This document shows positions 54,450 to 63,617 of a DNA stretch of 64,000 nt, one piece after another (within the stretch, counting starts at the first letter, position 1; every line of letters begins with the position of its first letter). The notes beneath the pieces are model-generated. The model was not told where the DNA came from and did not search any database. It saw only the letters and a program-made list of their open reading frames with translations. The position numbers were made by a program, and so were the translations under genes. The stretch comes from an uncultured Hellea sp. (GTDB taxonomy: Bacteria; Pseudomonadota; Alphaproteobacteria; Caulobacterales; Maricaulaceae), in the NCBI GenBank assembly GCA_938007935.1, contig CALLMD010000012.1, positions 1 through 64,000 of the forward strand. Direction: 5' to 3'.

Positions 54450-55454
54450 ATGACAAAAATTAGAGCCTATGCAGCCATGCAAGCCGGAGAAGAGCTTCAA
54501 CCTCTTAGCTATGACCCAGGTCCAATAAAACATGCAGAGGTCGAGATCGCCGTTACGGCATGCGGGCTTTGTCATTCCGATTTATCTATGATTAATAATG
54601 ATTGGCGCGTCAGCCGCTATCCTTTGATTGCGGGGCATGAGGCCATTGGAACTATCACGGATATTGGTACTGGTGTAACCCATCTAAAAGTTGGGCAAAT
54701 TGTTGGCGTGGGTTGGAACTCGCAAAGCTGTATGCACTGCTCTCCATGTCTATCTGGGAGTCAGCAGCGTTGCCGTGACCTTGTGACAACTATTGCGGGT
54801 CATGGCGGCTTTGCTGACCGCATTCGAGTTCAAGATATATGGGCCGTCCCCTTACCTGACGGGATGGACGCAGCCTCAGCAGGCCCGCTCTTTTGCGGGG
54901 GCATAACAGTATTTGCCCCTTTCCTAGATTTTGACATTAAACCAACTGATCGCGTGGGCATTATTGGCATTGGTGGATTAGGACATTTGGCCGTTCAATT
55001 TGCGCGGGCTTGGGGGTGTGACGTCACTGCGTTTACAACATCAATGGATAAAGAAGTTGAACTTAAAAGTCTCGGCGCACATAATGTCGTAAACACCAAA
55101 GATGCTGATGCTTTAAAAGCGCTTCGCGGTTCCTTTGATTGCATCCTATCAACGGTCAATGTCAGCTTACCGTGGTATAAATATATGGCATCTCTGGCCC
55201 CAAAGGGGCGCTTAATAACAGTCGGGGCCGTAGGCGAACCCATGGCTATCCCCGCCTTCTCTATGATTACGGGGCAAAAGTCCGTTGCGGGCTCAGATAC
55301 AGGATCACCTGATGTCGTCGCAAAAATGTTAGAGTTTTGCGTTCGTCATGACATTAAGCCTATGGTGGAGTATTTCCCGATGGCAGACATAAATGATGCA
55401 ATTAAGCATTTGAAAAGCGGAAAAGCCCGCTACCGCGTCGTGTTAACAAATTAA
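54450..55454 (+). CDS. zinc-dependent alcohol dehydrogenase (YahK/CAD group)
   Basis: Medium-chain dehydrogenase of 334 residues. Catalytic zinc ligands are C41 (CGLCHSD), H63/E64 (AGHE) and C149 (LFCGG); structural zinc uses C94, C97, C100 and C108. The NADP/NAD fold has GIIGIGGLGHLAVQFARAWG. The group reduces aldehydes with NADPH. I chose the ATG at 54450 behind CAAGGACA; a start at 54408 adds 14 non-family residues. The stop is 2 bases from the convergent crotonase gene. Confidence 0.9.
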   Translation: MTKIRAYAAMQAGEELQPLSYDPGPIKHAEVEIAVTACGLCHSDLSMINNDWRVSRYPLIAGHEAIGTITDIGTGVTHLKVGQIVGVGWNSQSCMHCSPCLSGSQQRCRDLVTTIAGHGGFADRIRVQDIWAVPLPDGMDAASAGPLFCGGITVFAPFLDFDIKPTDRVGIIGIGGLGHLAVQFARAWGCDVTAFTTSMDKEVELKSLGAHNVVNTKDADALKALRGSFDCILSTVNVSLPWYKYMASLAPKGRLITVGAVGEPMAIPAFSMITGQKSVAGSDTGSPDVVAKMLEFCVRHDIKPMVEYFPMADINDAIKHLKSGKARYRVVLTN

Positions 55455-55456
55455 GT

Positions 55457-56290
55457 TTAGTCTTTTCTATCCGCAAAGTTAGGCGCGCGCTTCTCAAGAA
55501 ATGATTTAACACCCTCGGCGCAATCATCGCTAACAAAGGCTTTCTGTAGCATTGCGCTTTCCATAATATGCAAATCATAAGGCGCATCTTGAAGTGTTCC
55601 ATGGGCGAGCATAGAGGCGCGCAAAAGCCGCTTATTATTTGACGTACTTGTCGGAGAACAGTTCACCGCTATGTCACGCGCAACCTCTAAGGAGCGCGGC
55701 AAGACATCTTCAGGTTCACAAGTTTCAGACAGCAATCCTGCTTCACGCAGTTCTTCTGCTGTTAAAATGCTGCCTTTTAATATCCACTCATTTGCTTTTG
55801 CAAACCCAACCAATCTTGGCAAGAACCAACTGGCCGCGCCGTCAAACACAATCCCGCGGCGGGCAAAAGGAAATGCAAATTTAGATTTCTTGGACGCAAT
55901 ACGTAAATCCATAGCAAGTGTCATGGTCGCGCCAATGCCGACGGCCGCGCCGTTAATCGCAGCGATGATAGGCGTGTCACATTCAAATATCGCAAGATTT
56001 AAAATACCGCCTGCATCACGATTAACGCCGTCAACCGCGTCTACCCCCATACCGCTATCAAGGTCAGCGCCGCCAAAGCCGCCTGAAATATCTGCGCCAG
56101 CACAAAAGGCGCGGCCCGCCCCTGTGACAACAATAACGCGAATGGATGGATCTTTATCTGCGGCCTGAATCGCGTCAAGCAAGGCCGTATGAAGTTCCAT
56201 ATTATAGGAATTCATCGACTCAGCCTTGTTCATCGTCAGCAAAGCAACAGATGGCACGTCTTTATCGCGCGTCGTTAAAACCAAGCTCAT
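55457..56290 (-). CDS. enoyl-CoA hydratase/isomerase family
   Basis: Crotonase-fold protein of 277 residues: MNKAESMNSYNMELHTALL, GAGRAFCAGADISGGFGG with an insertion rich in glycine and aspartate, GAAVGIGATMTLAMDLRIASKKSKFAFPFARRGIVFDGAASWFLPRLVG. This resembles general fatty acyl-CoA hydratases rather than EchA20. It is a monocistronic minus-strand gene well away from the steroid operon. Confidence 0.85.
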   Translation of the reverse strand: MSLVLTTRDKDVPSVALLTMNKAESMNSYNMELHTALLDAIQAADKDPSIRVIVVTGAGRAFCAGADISGGFGGADLDSGMGVDAVDGVNRDAGGILNLAIFECDTPIIAAINGAAVGIGATMTLAMDLRIASKKSKFAFPFARRGIVFDGAASWFLPRLVGFAKANEWILKGSILTAEELREAGLLSETCEPEDVLPRSLEVARDIAVNCSPTSTSNNKRLLRASMLAHGTLQDAPYDLHIMESAMLQKAFVSDDCAEGVKSFLEKRAPNFADRKD

Positions 56291-56368
56291 TTTGACCTCA
56301 TAAATAATTGATTGGCTTTCATCCTTATAGGCTCTTAAAGCCCCTCACAAGGTATAGAGAAAGACTAT

Positions 56369-57226
56369 ATGACTCCTGCGGCATCTAATCTCAAAATATT
56401 TGGCCTCACGGCTTTAGCGATGCTAGCCTTTGCCACAAATTCGGTCTTAGCCCGCCTCGCCCTTACGGACGTCGCAATAGGACCTTGGGAATTTACAGCG
56501 ATCCGCCTTATTTCAGGCGCGTTGATTTTGGCGCTTATTGTTAAGCCTGCCACTGCTTTAAAATCTGGCAACTGGGCATCTGCTTTGTCGCTCTTTTTAT
56601 ACGCTGCCTGCTTTTCATATGCCTATCTGCAGCTTGAAGCTGGCACAGGCGCGCTTATCCTCTTTGCCGCCGTGCAAATCACGATGATTGGCGGTGGGTT
56701 GATTGCAGGTGAACGGCTTAGCCTTTTACAATGGGCTGGCACAGCCATGGCCATCGCGGGACTTGTTTACCTACTGGCGCCCAGTATTTCGGCGCCGCCG
56801 CTCATCGCCGCGACTATGATGATGATCGCAGGTATAGGATGGGGACTTTATTCCCTCAAAGGTCGTGGGGCTGGAAAACCTACCGCCCAGACAGCCGGAA
56901 ATTTCATGCGCGCAGGGATTATATGTCTGATGCTAAGCCTGCCCATTTTTCTATTGCTTCCAGAACCCACCTTAACATCTAAAGGGGTCATATGGGCTCT
57001 AACCTCTGGCATGCTCACATCAGGATTAGGTTATGTCATCTGGTATATGGCGCTAATAGGTTTGACCGCGACCCGCGCGGGCATAGCCCAGCTCACTGTC
57101 CCTGTTATTGCCGCCATAGGCGGCATGGTCTTTATCGCAGAACCTTTAACATGGCGCTTTATGATACTCGCACTCATTATCTTGGCGGGTGTCGGGATAG
57201 CAACTATGACGCGGCCAAAAATATAA
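56369..57226 (+). CDS. EamA/DMT-family transporter
   Basis: Drug/metabolite transporter of 285 residues with ten hydrophobic helices in two EamA repeats; the first repeat has FATNSVLARLALTD and the second GLTATRAGIAQLTVPVIAAIGGMVFIAEPLTW. It would be an inner-membrane exporter of small metabolites. It precedes ubiB by 41 bases and could be co-transcribed, but functional linkage is not evident. Confidence 0.85.
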   Translation: MTPAASNLKIFGLTALAMLAFATNSVLARLALTDVAIGPWEFTAIRLISGALILALIVKPATALKSGNWASALSLFLYAACFSYAYLQLEAGTGALILFAAVQITMIGGGLIAGERLSLLQWAGTAMAIAGLVYLLAPSISAPPLIAATMMMIAGIGWGLYSLKGRGAGKPTAQTAGNFMRAGIICLMLSLPIFLLLPEPTLTSKGVIWALTSGMLTSGLGYVIWYMALIGLTATRAGIAQLTVPVIAAIGGMVFIAEPLTWRFMILALIILAGVGIATMTRPKI

Positions 57227-57267
57227 AAACTCATATATTCTTCACATGCGGGGACTTATAAGAAGAT

Positions 57268-58830
57268 ATGTTTAAACGCGTTTCGACATTTATGCGGATG
57301 CTGCGCACGGGCTGGGTGCTCGCCCGTCATGACGCGCTCGTGCCCAAAGAATATGTCGGCGCAGTGCCGCTGCCTGTGCGCTTACTGGGCGGCGTCTCGC
57401 GCTTATTTGCCATACGCGGACGCGCTGAAAATCCGGGCGAGCGCTTTGCCAATGCCCTCGAAAAGCTGGGGCCAGCCTATATCAAATTTGGGCAAATCCT
57501 CTCGACGCGGGGCGATATGCTTGACCCTGTTTTTGTCAAAGGCCTGTCTAGGCTAAAAGACAAAGTCCCCTCTTTTCCTATGGCCAAAGCCGAAGAGATG
57601 CTCAAAACCGCATGGGGCGGGCCGTGGCAAGACAAACTCACCTCATTATCCGAGCCCATAGCCGCAGCCTCGGTCGCCCAAGTGCATAAGGGCGTATTGA
57701 CATCAGGCGAGACTGTCGCCGTTAAAATCCTGCGCCCCAATATCCAGAAACGCATGCGCAATGATATGGATGTGCTGCATATGGTGTCTGCGCTTGCGGA
57801 GTTTTTTGTCCCGGATAGTAAACGCCTTGGCCCCAAGAAATTTGTCGAAACAGCTGACCGTGCCGTTATGCTTGAGCTCGATCTTCGTTTAGAGGCTGCG
57901 GCTTGTTCCGAGCTTTCAGAACCCGCGCTAGATACGGGCCTCTATAAAGTGCCCAACATATATTGGGAGCTTGGCGGTAAAAACGTCTTGGTCACCCAGT
58001 GGATAGACGGCACCCCGCTCTCGGATGACTCTATCCTGAGCCGCCCCCAAACCGAGCGCACAGAAATCGCGCGCAAAGTTATGCAGAGCTTCTTGGCCTG
58101 CTCTTTTGATTATGGCGTCTTTCATGCCGATATGCATGAAGGCAATATGATTGTTGCTGATGACGGTACGCTCTGGCTCATCGACTTTGGCATTTTGGGC
58201 CGCCTCGCCCCCAAAGAGCAGCGCTTTCATGCCGAAATACTCTATGGATTTCTCATGCGGGATTATCAGCGCATCGCAGAAGTCCATTTTGAGGCCGGCT
58301 ATGTCCCGGCCCATCACACCATTGAAGATTTCGCCAGCGCGCTACGCTCTGTTGGCGAGCCCATATTTGGCCAAACTGCTGAGAATGTCGCCATGACCAA
58401 AGTGCTCGTGCAGCTTTTTGAAATCACCGAAATTTTCGACATGGAAATGCAGCCACAGCTCATTATGTTACAAAAAACCATGATGCAAACAGAGGGGGTC
58501 TGCCGCCGACTTGATCCCAATTTTGACATGTGGGAGATTAGCCGCCCCATCGTCGAGGCCTCCATGCGCCGCGAGCTTGGCGTCGAAGGCCGCGTCAATG
58601 ATTTGCTCACGGGCCTAGATAAAGCCCGCCGCACTTTAGAGTGCCTGCCTGATGCCACAGAAAATATCGCCGCCCTTGCCAAAGCTTGGGCTGATGGGGA
58701 TGTGGACCTCTCAAAAGGCCCAACAAGCGTCCAAGCCCCCCCTAAGAAAACCGTGTGGAAACCCATTGCCTATCTAGGCACAGGCGCGGTAATAGCCTTA
58801 GGCGGCGTTTGGGCCGCGGCGCAGTTTTAA
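57268..58830 (+). CDS. ubiB: UbiB (ABC1/ADCK-like) ubiquinone biosynthesis protein
   Basis: Atypical protein-kinase-like ATPase of 520 residues needed for ubiquinone synthesis. The KxGQ signature AYIKFGQILSTRGDML, the A-rich loop AAASVAQVHKG, VAVKILRP, the catalytic HADMHEGN and the metal DFGILGR are all present. A C-terminal membrane helix (IAYLGTGAVIALGGVWAAAQF) anchors it. In many alphaproteobacteria the order is ubiE-ubiB-coaBC-dut; here an EamA transporter is in place of ubiE. Confidence 0.95.
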   Translation: MFKRVSTFMRMLRTGWVLARHDALVPKEYVGAVPLPVRLLGGVSRLFAIRGRAENPGERFANALEKLGPAYIKFGQILSTRGDMLDPVFVKGLSRLKDKVPSFPMAKAEEMLKTAWGGPWQDKLTSLSEPIAAASVAQVHKGVLTSGETVAVKILRPNIQKRMRNDMDVLHMVSALAEFFVPDSKRLGPKKFVETADRAVMLELDLRLEAAACSELSEPALDTGLYKVPNIYWELGGKNVLVTQWIDGTPLSDDSILSRPQTERTEIARKVMQSFLACSFDYGVFHADMHEGNMIVADDGTLWLIDFGILGRLAPKEQRFHAEILYGFLMRDYQRIAEVHFEAGYVPAHHTIEDFASALRSVGEPIFGQTAENVAMTKVLVQLFEITEIFDMEMQPQLIMLQKTMMQTEGVCRRLDPNFDMWEISRPIVEASMRRELGVEGRVNDLLTGLDKARRTLECLPDATENIAALAKAWADGDVDLSKGPTSVQAPPKKTVWKPIAYLGTGAVIALGGVWAAAQF

Positions 58831-58838
58831 GGCTCGTT

Positions 58839-60062
58839 TTGGACAAACGTATTTTACTCATTATTGGCGGCGGGATTGCGGCTTATAAATCGCTTTTCCT
58901 TATTCGCGTACTGGCGAAACGCGGGATTGCCTCGCGGGTTATCCTGACCAAAGGCGGGACGGAATTTGTCACCCCGCTTTCCGCTGGCGCGCTCTCTGGC
59001 GATAAAGTTTATTCCGATCTCTGGGACCTCACTGATGAAGCCGAGATGGGCCATATTGAATTGTCACGCTCTGCCGACCTTATGGTAGTCGCCCCTGCCA
59101 CGGCGGATATCATGGCCAAGGCCGCACATGGCATTGCCAATGACCTGGCCACAACAACTTTGCTCGCCACAGATAAGCGCGTGCTTTACGCCCCCGCCAT
59201 GAATGTACGCATGTGGGAGGCAGAAGCGACCCAGCGCAATGCCGCCCAACTTAAAAAAGACGGCGCGTTATTTATCGGCCCCGATGCGGGCGCTATGGCT
59301 TGCGGCGAATTTGGCGAAGGCCGGATGAGCGAACCCGAAACCATTGCTGACGCGATTGAAGCCGCGCTTGCGGGCGATACAACGCTGGACGGATTAAACG
59401 GCTCCAAACCGCTAAGAGGCAAAAAGGCGCTGATTACCGCAGGCCCCACAAGAGAGCCAATTGACCCTGTGCGCTATCTGTCCAATCATAGTTCAGGCAA
59501 GCAAGGCTACGCCATTGCCAGCGCTATTGCCTCTTTGGGCGCGGATGTCACCCTTGTCTCTGGCCCTGTCTCAATAATGCCGCCCGCAAATGTAACACTT
59601 GTCAAAGTCGAAACCGCCTGCGAGATGTTGAAAGCGTGCCAAGCCGCCCTACCTTCAGATATTTTTGTTTCCGTTGCCGCCGTCGCAGATTGGCGGCCTT
59701 CAAGTAGCGCCAATAAAAAAATCAAGAAAGACGGTAAAAAAGTCCCCCCGCTCGCTCTCGAAGAAAATCCAGACATTTTAAAAACGCTCTGCGACTCCAA
59801 GAAACGACCCAAACTTGTTATAGGATTTGCGGCCGAAACCAATGACGTGATTAAACATGCTAGCGCTAAACGCCTGCGAAAGGGGTGTGACTGGATTGTC
59901 GCCAATGACGTCTCTGGTAAGGGTCCGGGGGGCGATGTTATGGGCGGAGACCATAATAGCATGATAGTTGTGACAGATACTGAAACCGAGAGCTGGCCGC
60001 GCCTCACCAAATCAGACGCCGCGCGAAAACTTGCGCTTAAAATTTCTGACTATTTTACATAA
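58839..60062 (+). CDS. coaBC: bifunctional phosphopantothenoylcysteine decarboxylase/synthase
   Basis: Coenzyme A biosynthesis enzyme of 407 residues. The N-terminal CoaC flavoprotein has LLIIGGGIAAYKSLFLIRVL, HIELSRSADLMVVAPATADIMAK and PAMNVRMW. The C-terminal CoaB has ITAGPTREPIDPVRYLSNHSSGKQGYAIA and the KKxK loop ANKKIKKDGK. I chose TTG at 58839, 8 bases after the ubiB stop, which gives the family N-terminus; the frame extends into ubiB with arginine-rich sequence. Feeds the large CoA demand of the steroid pathway only in a general sense. Confidence 0.95.
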   Translation: MDKRILLIIGGGIAAYKSLFLIRVLAKRGIASRVILTKGGTEFVTPLSAGALSGDKVYSDLWDLTDEAEMGHIELSRSADLMVVAPATADIMAKAAHGIANDLATTTLLATDKRVLYAPAMNVRMWEAEATQRNAAQLKKDGALFIGPDAGAMACGEFGEGRMSEPETIADAIEAALAGDTTLDGLNGSKPLRGKKALITAGPTREPIDPVRYLSNHSSGKQGYAIASAIASLGADVTLVSGPVSIMPPANVTLVKVETACEMLKACQAALPSDIFVSVAAVADWRPSSSANKKIKKDGKKVPPLALEENPDILKTLCDSKKRPKLVIGFAAETNDVIKHASAKRLRKGCDWIVANDVSGKGPGGDVMGGDHNSMIVVTDTETESWPRLTKSDAARKLALKISDYFT

Positions 60063-60071
60063 GAGACATTT

Positions 60072-60527
60072 ATGCCCCTCACTGTCGAGATTAAAAAATT
60101 AGATCATTTTGGCGAGCTGGAGCTTCCAAAATATGAAACCGTCCTTGCGGCGGGGGCAGACCTTCGCGCCGCTGTACCGTCAGACTCTCCTATGGTTTTA
60201 GAGCCGGGCGCACGCGCCCTCGTCCCAACGGGCATGGCGATGGCGCTGCCCGCGGGATATGAAGCTCAGATAAGGCCGCGCTCAGGCCTTGCTTATAAGC
60301 ACGGCATTACCTGCCTTAACACGCCCGGCACAATCGACGCGGATTATCGCGGCGAAGTCAAAGTGCTTTTAATCAATCACGGAAGCGAGGCTTTTACCAT
60401 TAGCCGCGGGGAACGCATTGCTCAAATGGTTATTGCGCCCATTACACAGCCTGAATTTGAGATCGTCACAGCGCTTTCAGACACAGCCCGTGGTAGCGGT
60501 GGCTTTGGGAGTACAGGCGTTAAATAA
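60072..60527 (+). CDS. dut: dUTP diphosphatase
   Basis: Trimeric dUTPase of 151 residues that converts dUTP to dUMP. The five motifs are visible: [46 protein letters not shown] and the C-terminal [10 protein letters not shown]. It follows coaBC by 9 bases in the common alphaproteobacterial order. A strong hairpin lies about 120 bases downstream. Confidence 0.95.
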   Translation: MPLTVEIKKLDHFGELELPKYETVLAAGADLRAAVPSDSPMVLEPGARALVPTGMAMALPAGYEAQIRPRSGLAYKHGITCLNTPGTIDADYRGEVKVLLINHGSEAFTISRGERIAQMVIAPITQPEFEIVTALSDTARGSGGFGSTGVK

Positions 60528-60645
60528 CTACTTCCTTAACGCGTTAACCTTTTGGTGAAATTCATTCATTTTCAGTTCAACTTGAAAATATAGGGTCTTT
60601 GTCCAAATGGAATTCTACCTAAACCCCCCGTTTCGGTAGGATGAG

Positions 60646-60683
60646 AACCCGGTAGCGCTTCACCCGTGGAGCGCTACCGGGTT
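60646..60683. terminator. strong hairpin between dut and the EF-hand gene
   Basis: AACCCGGTAGCGCT (60646-60659) pairs perfectly with AGCGCTACCGGGTT (60670-60683), a 14-bp stem with a 10-base loop, between convergent genes. On the plus strand TTTGATC follows, so the U-run is short. It may stop transcription from both sides. Confidence 0.7.
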
Positions 60684-60699
60684 TGATCATTTAAAGGGC

Positions 60700-61095
60700 C
60701 TAGCCTTCATCTTCAGGCACGGGGGCGTCTTCATTTTGAAGGCCATCTTCTTCGGTTATATCAACCATATCTGGCCGCTTAATCTCCTCTAAAGACAAAA
60801 CGCCATCTGCATTATAATCAAGCGTGTTAAACTGGTTATCGTAATCCCCCGAAACAACTAAAGCTCTGTAATGCTCATCCCCCTTTTGCGCTTTGGTGGC
60901 CGCAAAGGCGACAAATTCCTCGCGGTCTAGACTGCCATCTTTATTTATATCCGTGTCCATAAAGATATAATTGGCCTCAAGACCACTATCTACGTCGTCT
61001 GACATCGCGTCTTGGGCATAAAGAGGCGTCGCCCCTATTGCGGTCAGGAATAAAATTGACAAAGTTGTGAGGCAGGTTTTTTGCGAATTGGGCAT
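60700..61095 (-). CDS. exported EF-hand calcium-binding protein
   Basis: The 131-residue acidic protein starts with a Sec signal peptide (LTTLSILFLTAIGATPLYA). Two EF-hand loops are visible: DINKDGSLDREE and DYNADGVLSLEE, both with the normal D-x-N-x-D-G spacing and terminal glutamate. It should bind calcium in the periplasm. AGGAGAG precedes the ATG. Function beyond calcium binding is not evident. Confidence 0.85.
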   Translation of the reverse strand: MPNSQKTCLTTLSILFLTAIGATPLYAQDAMSDDVDSGLEANYIFMDTDINKDGSLDREEFVAFAATKAQKGDEHYRALVVSGDYDNQFNTLDYNADGVLSLEEIKRPDMVDITEEDGLQNEDAPVPEDEG

Positions 61096-61305
61096 GATAA
61101 TCTCTCCTTTTCATGCAATGCCCCAAAGCCGAGCTGACTTTCGCGCGGCTCCGCCCAAAGGGCAAGTGACAGGAAATTTAGAGAATAGTCAGAAAAAACC
61201 AGCCTTAGTTTTGCCAAATTATAGGATAGGCCACGCAATTATATGGCTTTTAAACCATCTTAATTTCGCCCGCTTTTGGTAAGCTTACCGTAAGGCTACA
61301 TTAAA

Positions 61306-61869
61306 TTATGCATCATCAAGTTCAGGTTTATAAAGACAGTTTAGATACAGGCTGGCTAAAAATAAGCACAACATAATTCCTGCTACCTCAAAATTTATCG
61401 CGACCAAAAAATCTGCAGGTAAGCCTTCAAAACTTTGCGTCGTAAAACGACAATAGATTGCGGATATCAATGCGGCCGCAAAGCCTAATATGGCATAAAT
61501 TTTAAGCCCCTTTAGCGAAGTCAGTAATAAAGCTGCACCGCCTAGATAGAACAAGCATAGGCCAGAAATTAGATAAGATATGGCCAAAAGTTCCTCAGAC
61601 GCACCAATACGCGTACTATGCAAAATTCCATAAAAACACATCATAACTATCAATAATGCGCCGCCTCCACGAGCAATGTAACTCAACCCTTTTCGGCTGC
61701 GCGCGGCATAAAATAGGGCTGTTTGAAAACACCCAAAAGCAAATTTCTGACGCATGGCAGAGTCAGATATAGCAAAGAGTTCCGCCTCCATTGCGTCAAG
61801 CCAGTCCTTATTGGCATCAGGCATGATACGGCGCGCCATAGAGACCCATATTAGTGCTGATAATATCAT
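61306..61869 (-). CDS. membrane protein coupled to PadR regulator
   Basis: The 187-residue protein has four to five hydrophobic helices in the last 120 residues, and a basic/amphipathic N-terminus (DANKDWLDAMEAELFAISD). Its start overlaps the PadR gene stop (ATGA at 61866-61869), so the two are translated together. PadR-coupled membrane proteins of this size often act with the regulator in envelope or stress responses; this is inference. A perfect 12-bp palindrome GGTAAGCTTACC (61278-61289) follows the stop. Confidence 0.75.
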   Translation of the reverse strand: MILSALIWVSMARRIMPDANKDWLDAMEAELFAISDSAMRQKFAFGCFQTALFYAARSRKGLSYIARGGGALLIVMMCFYGILHSTRIGASEELLAISYLISGLCLFYLGGAALLLTSLKGLKIYAILGFAAALISAIYCRFTTQSFEGLPADFLVAINFEVAGIMLCLFLASLYLNCLYKPELDDA

Positions 61870-62177
61870 GATGTCATGCCCCCTAGATTTGATTGTATAT
61901 TTACCTGCAAACCATCATCTTCACTCAGAACTTCATTGGCATGAGCGCGGCCCTTAGGCGTAAGCTTATATAGCTGACGCGGCGGCCTGCCCGGATTTTG
62001 CGTTGCTTCCCAAGATGAGGTGAGAACCCCTCTCTCTTTTAACCGCATCAAGATTGGATAAAGCGTTCCAGATTTAAGACCTGTGATCTTAATTAAGGCG
62101 TACCCATAATAAGGCTGCATTCTTAGATGAGACAGTACAAGAGAGGTCGATTTTGAAGGTGCACGTTTTCGAGTCAT
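61866..62177 (-). CDS. PadR family transcriptional regulator
   Basis: The 103-residue protein is a PadR-type winged helix: LVLSHLRMQPYYGYALIKITGLKSGTLYPILMRLKERGVLTSSW, then PGRPPRQLYKLTPKGR. PadR proteins repress their own operon and respond to drugs or phenolic acids. It begins an operon with the membrane protein. A 12-bp palindrome lies 21 bases upstream of its start. Confidence 0.9.
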   Translation of the reverse strand: MTRKRAPSKSTSLVLSHLRMQPYYGYALIKITGLKSGTLYPILMRLKERGVLTSSWEATQNPGRPPRQLYKLTPKGRAHANEVLSEDDGLQVNIQSNLGGMTS

Positions 62178-62197
62178 GTAATAATTCTACATATATA

Positions 62198-62209
62198 GAC
62201 TTATAAGTC
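62198..62209. promoter_or_regulatory. palindrome upstream of padR-like gene
   Basis: GACTTATAAGTC is a perfect 12-bp palindrome, next to a TATATA-like -10 region on the minus strand. It is nested inside wider arms TACAT and ATGTA. Likely the autoregulatory operator. Confidence 0.45.
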
Positions 62210-62254
62210 AAGACGTCATGTATCAATTCTCTCACATTAAGCTACTAAGCATGA

Positions 62255-62605
62255 TTACTTCTGATAACTTTTTGGAGACCACCGTGTACATTCAGCGGCA
62301 AAGAAATTTGTAAGTTGTTGCTCTATTGATGTAATCTGATTACGGAGATCAGGGTTAAGTTCATAATATGCATCAGTAGACAGAGCATTAGTAAAATAAT
62401 GCGAACCAATTGGATGTTCATCTCTACTTGGATAGCTATGGTTGCTATGATTAATTAAAGAAGATCGCAGCAAACTATCAACTTTAGTATAAGCATTTTG
62501 TGCAGAAGCAGAATAAGACCACCACCTACCAGATTCTGTTTCAACAAATCTCTTACATTCGAATTCTCGATATTGCTTGCGGCGCATTTCTAGAGCGTTA
62601 AACAT
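62255..62605 (-). CDS. unknown protein, 116 residues
   Basis: Not recognised. A good GAGGAG site lies 8 bases before the ATG. The product is hydrophilic, with a charged start (MRRKQYREFECKRFVETE), aromatic-rich RWWSYSAS and a final helix ITSIEQQLTNFFAAE. Two cysteines, no signal peptide or membrane segment. It follows the lipoprotein gene by 26 bases on the same strand and is probably co-transcribed. Lower GC than the surroundings suggests recent acquisition. Confidence 0.6.
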   Translation of the reverse strand: MFNALEMRRKQYREFECKRFVETESGRWWSYSASAQNAYTKVDSLLRSSLINHSNHSYPSRDEHPIGSHYFTNALSTDAYYELNPDLRNQITSIEQQLTNFFAAECTRWSPKSYQK

Positions 62606-62631
62606 AGTTTAATCTCCTCAATTAAATGCAA

Positions 62632-63333
62632 TTACAATTTTTTCACGCAAAAAACCTGTAATGTGTCTGCGGGGTCGAATTTTGCAAGGATGTCGTAAGG
62701 GCGCATATAATCCAGAGATTTTGTGCCATAAATTCCATCAGGAATAGTTGTTTCGAATGTATCAGCATTTATTTTTAGAAATGTTTGGTCCTCGATTTCT
62801 CCGAATATGGCACGCCCTCTATCAAACCTCGGTAGATCGCTAAATTTACTCACCATCTTAAAAAAACGATTTGGGTAATACATATTTTCCAAAAAGAAGG
62901 ACGAAACTTTAAAATCATTCACATCAGAAATATCAATTTCGTTGGCTTCGACAGTGGAAATAGGAAGATCAACGATGATGATATGTGAACCCTGTCCTCC
63001 CAATTTTTGAGTGTAGCCGATATTATCAATAAGGATGAATTCGCGATCACCATCATTGTCAAAATCAAAGGGGGTCGGGTAATACTGCTTGGGAACGCCG
63101 TGCCCCATTCGCCGTAGCCTCTTACTCACATTATAGTCTAAAAGGGCTGTTTCAAAGGGTTCAAACTTTTCCCACACACTATCGCAGCCATATTCTACCT
63201 CATCCGCTGCCTTAATCACGGTCTTGGTCTCTGCCTGTGCACATCCCAAGATCAAAACGCCGAGGCTTAAAAGCCCCGCACCGAACACACCTTTAATGTT
63301 GTCTATCCCCACCATTATATCAGAATCCCACAT
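62632..63333 (-). CDS. putative lipoprotein of unknown function
   Basis: The 233-residue protein has a lipoprotein signal (GAGLLSLGVLILGCAQAE). The mature part has an FG-GAP-like loop FDFDNDGDREFILIDNIGY, seen in beta-propeller or calcium-binding secreted proteins, and otherwise no known domain. A start at the internal ATG 63315 is also possible. The base composition is AT-rich relative to the housekeeping genes before it. Confidence 0.6.
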   Translation of the reverse strand: MWDSDIMVGIDNIKGVFGAGLLSLGVLILGCAQAETKTVIKAADEVEYGCDSVWEKFEPFETALLDYNVSKRLRRMGHGVPKQYYPTPFDFDNDGDREFILIDNIGYTQKLGGQGSHIIIVDLPISTVEANEIDISDVNDFKVSSFFLENMYYPNRFFKMVSKFSDLPRFDRGRAIFGEIEDQTFLKINADTFETTIPDGIYGTKSLDYMRPYDILAKFDPADTLQVFCVKKL

Positions 63334-63617
63334 TCTATAGACTTTAAGATTTTGTTATAGACAAAACAATCCATACGACAATCAACCCTAAAGGAAAAAT
63401 TAAAAAACTCACCTCACCCTCTAGTTATAAAAACAGCTGATTATTCCCTAACATAGTCCATAATGCTAGCCGCGCATCGCAATCTATACGGCGACTGTTG
63501 CTTCCCTGTTGCGTTCGCTGCGCCTGTTGAGTTTGCTGCGCAAGCCACAACGGGCCACAACTGTCGCGTTTCACTTCGTGAAGCCACGACTAATCAATCC
63601 TTAATAACCTCAATTAT

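Noticed and set aside
60536-60547. TTAACGCGTTAA palindrome as an attachment site or operator
   Set aside because: Isolated short palindrome after dut with no integrase or regulator context.
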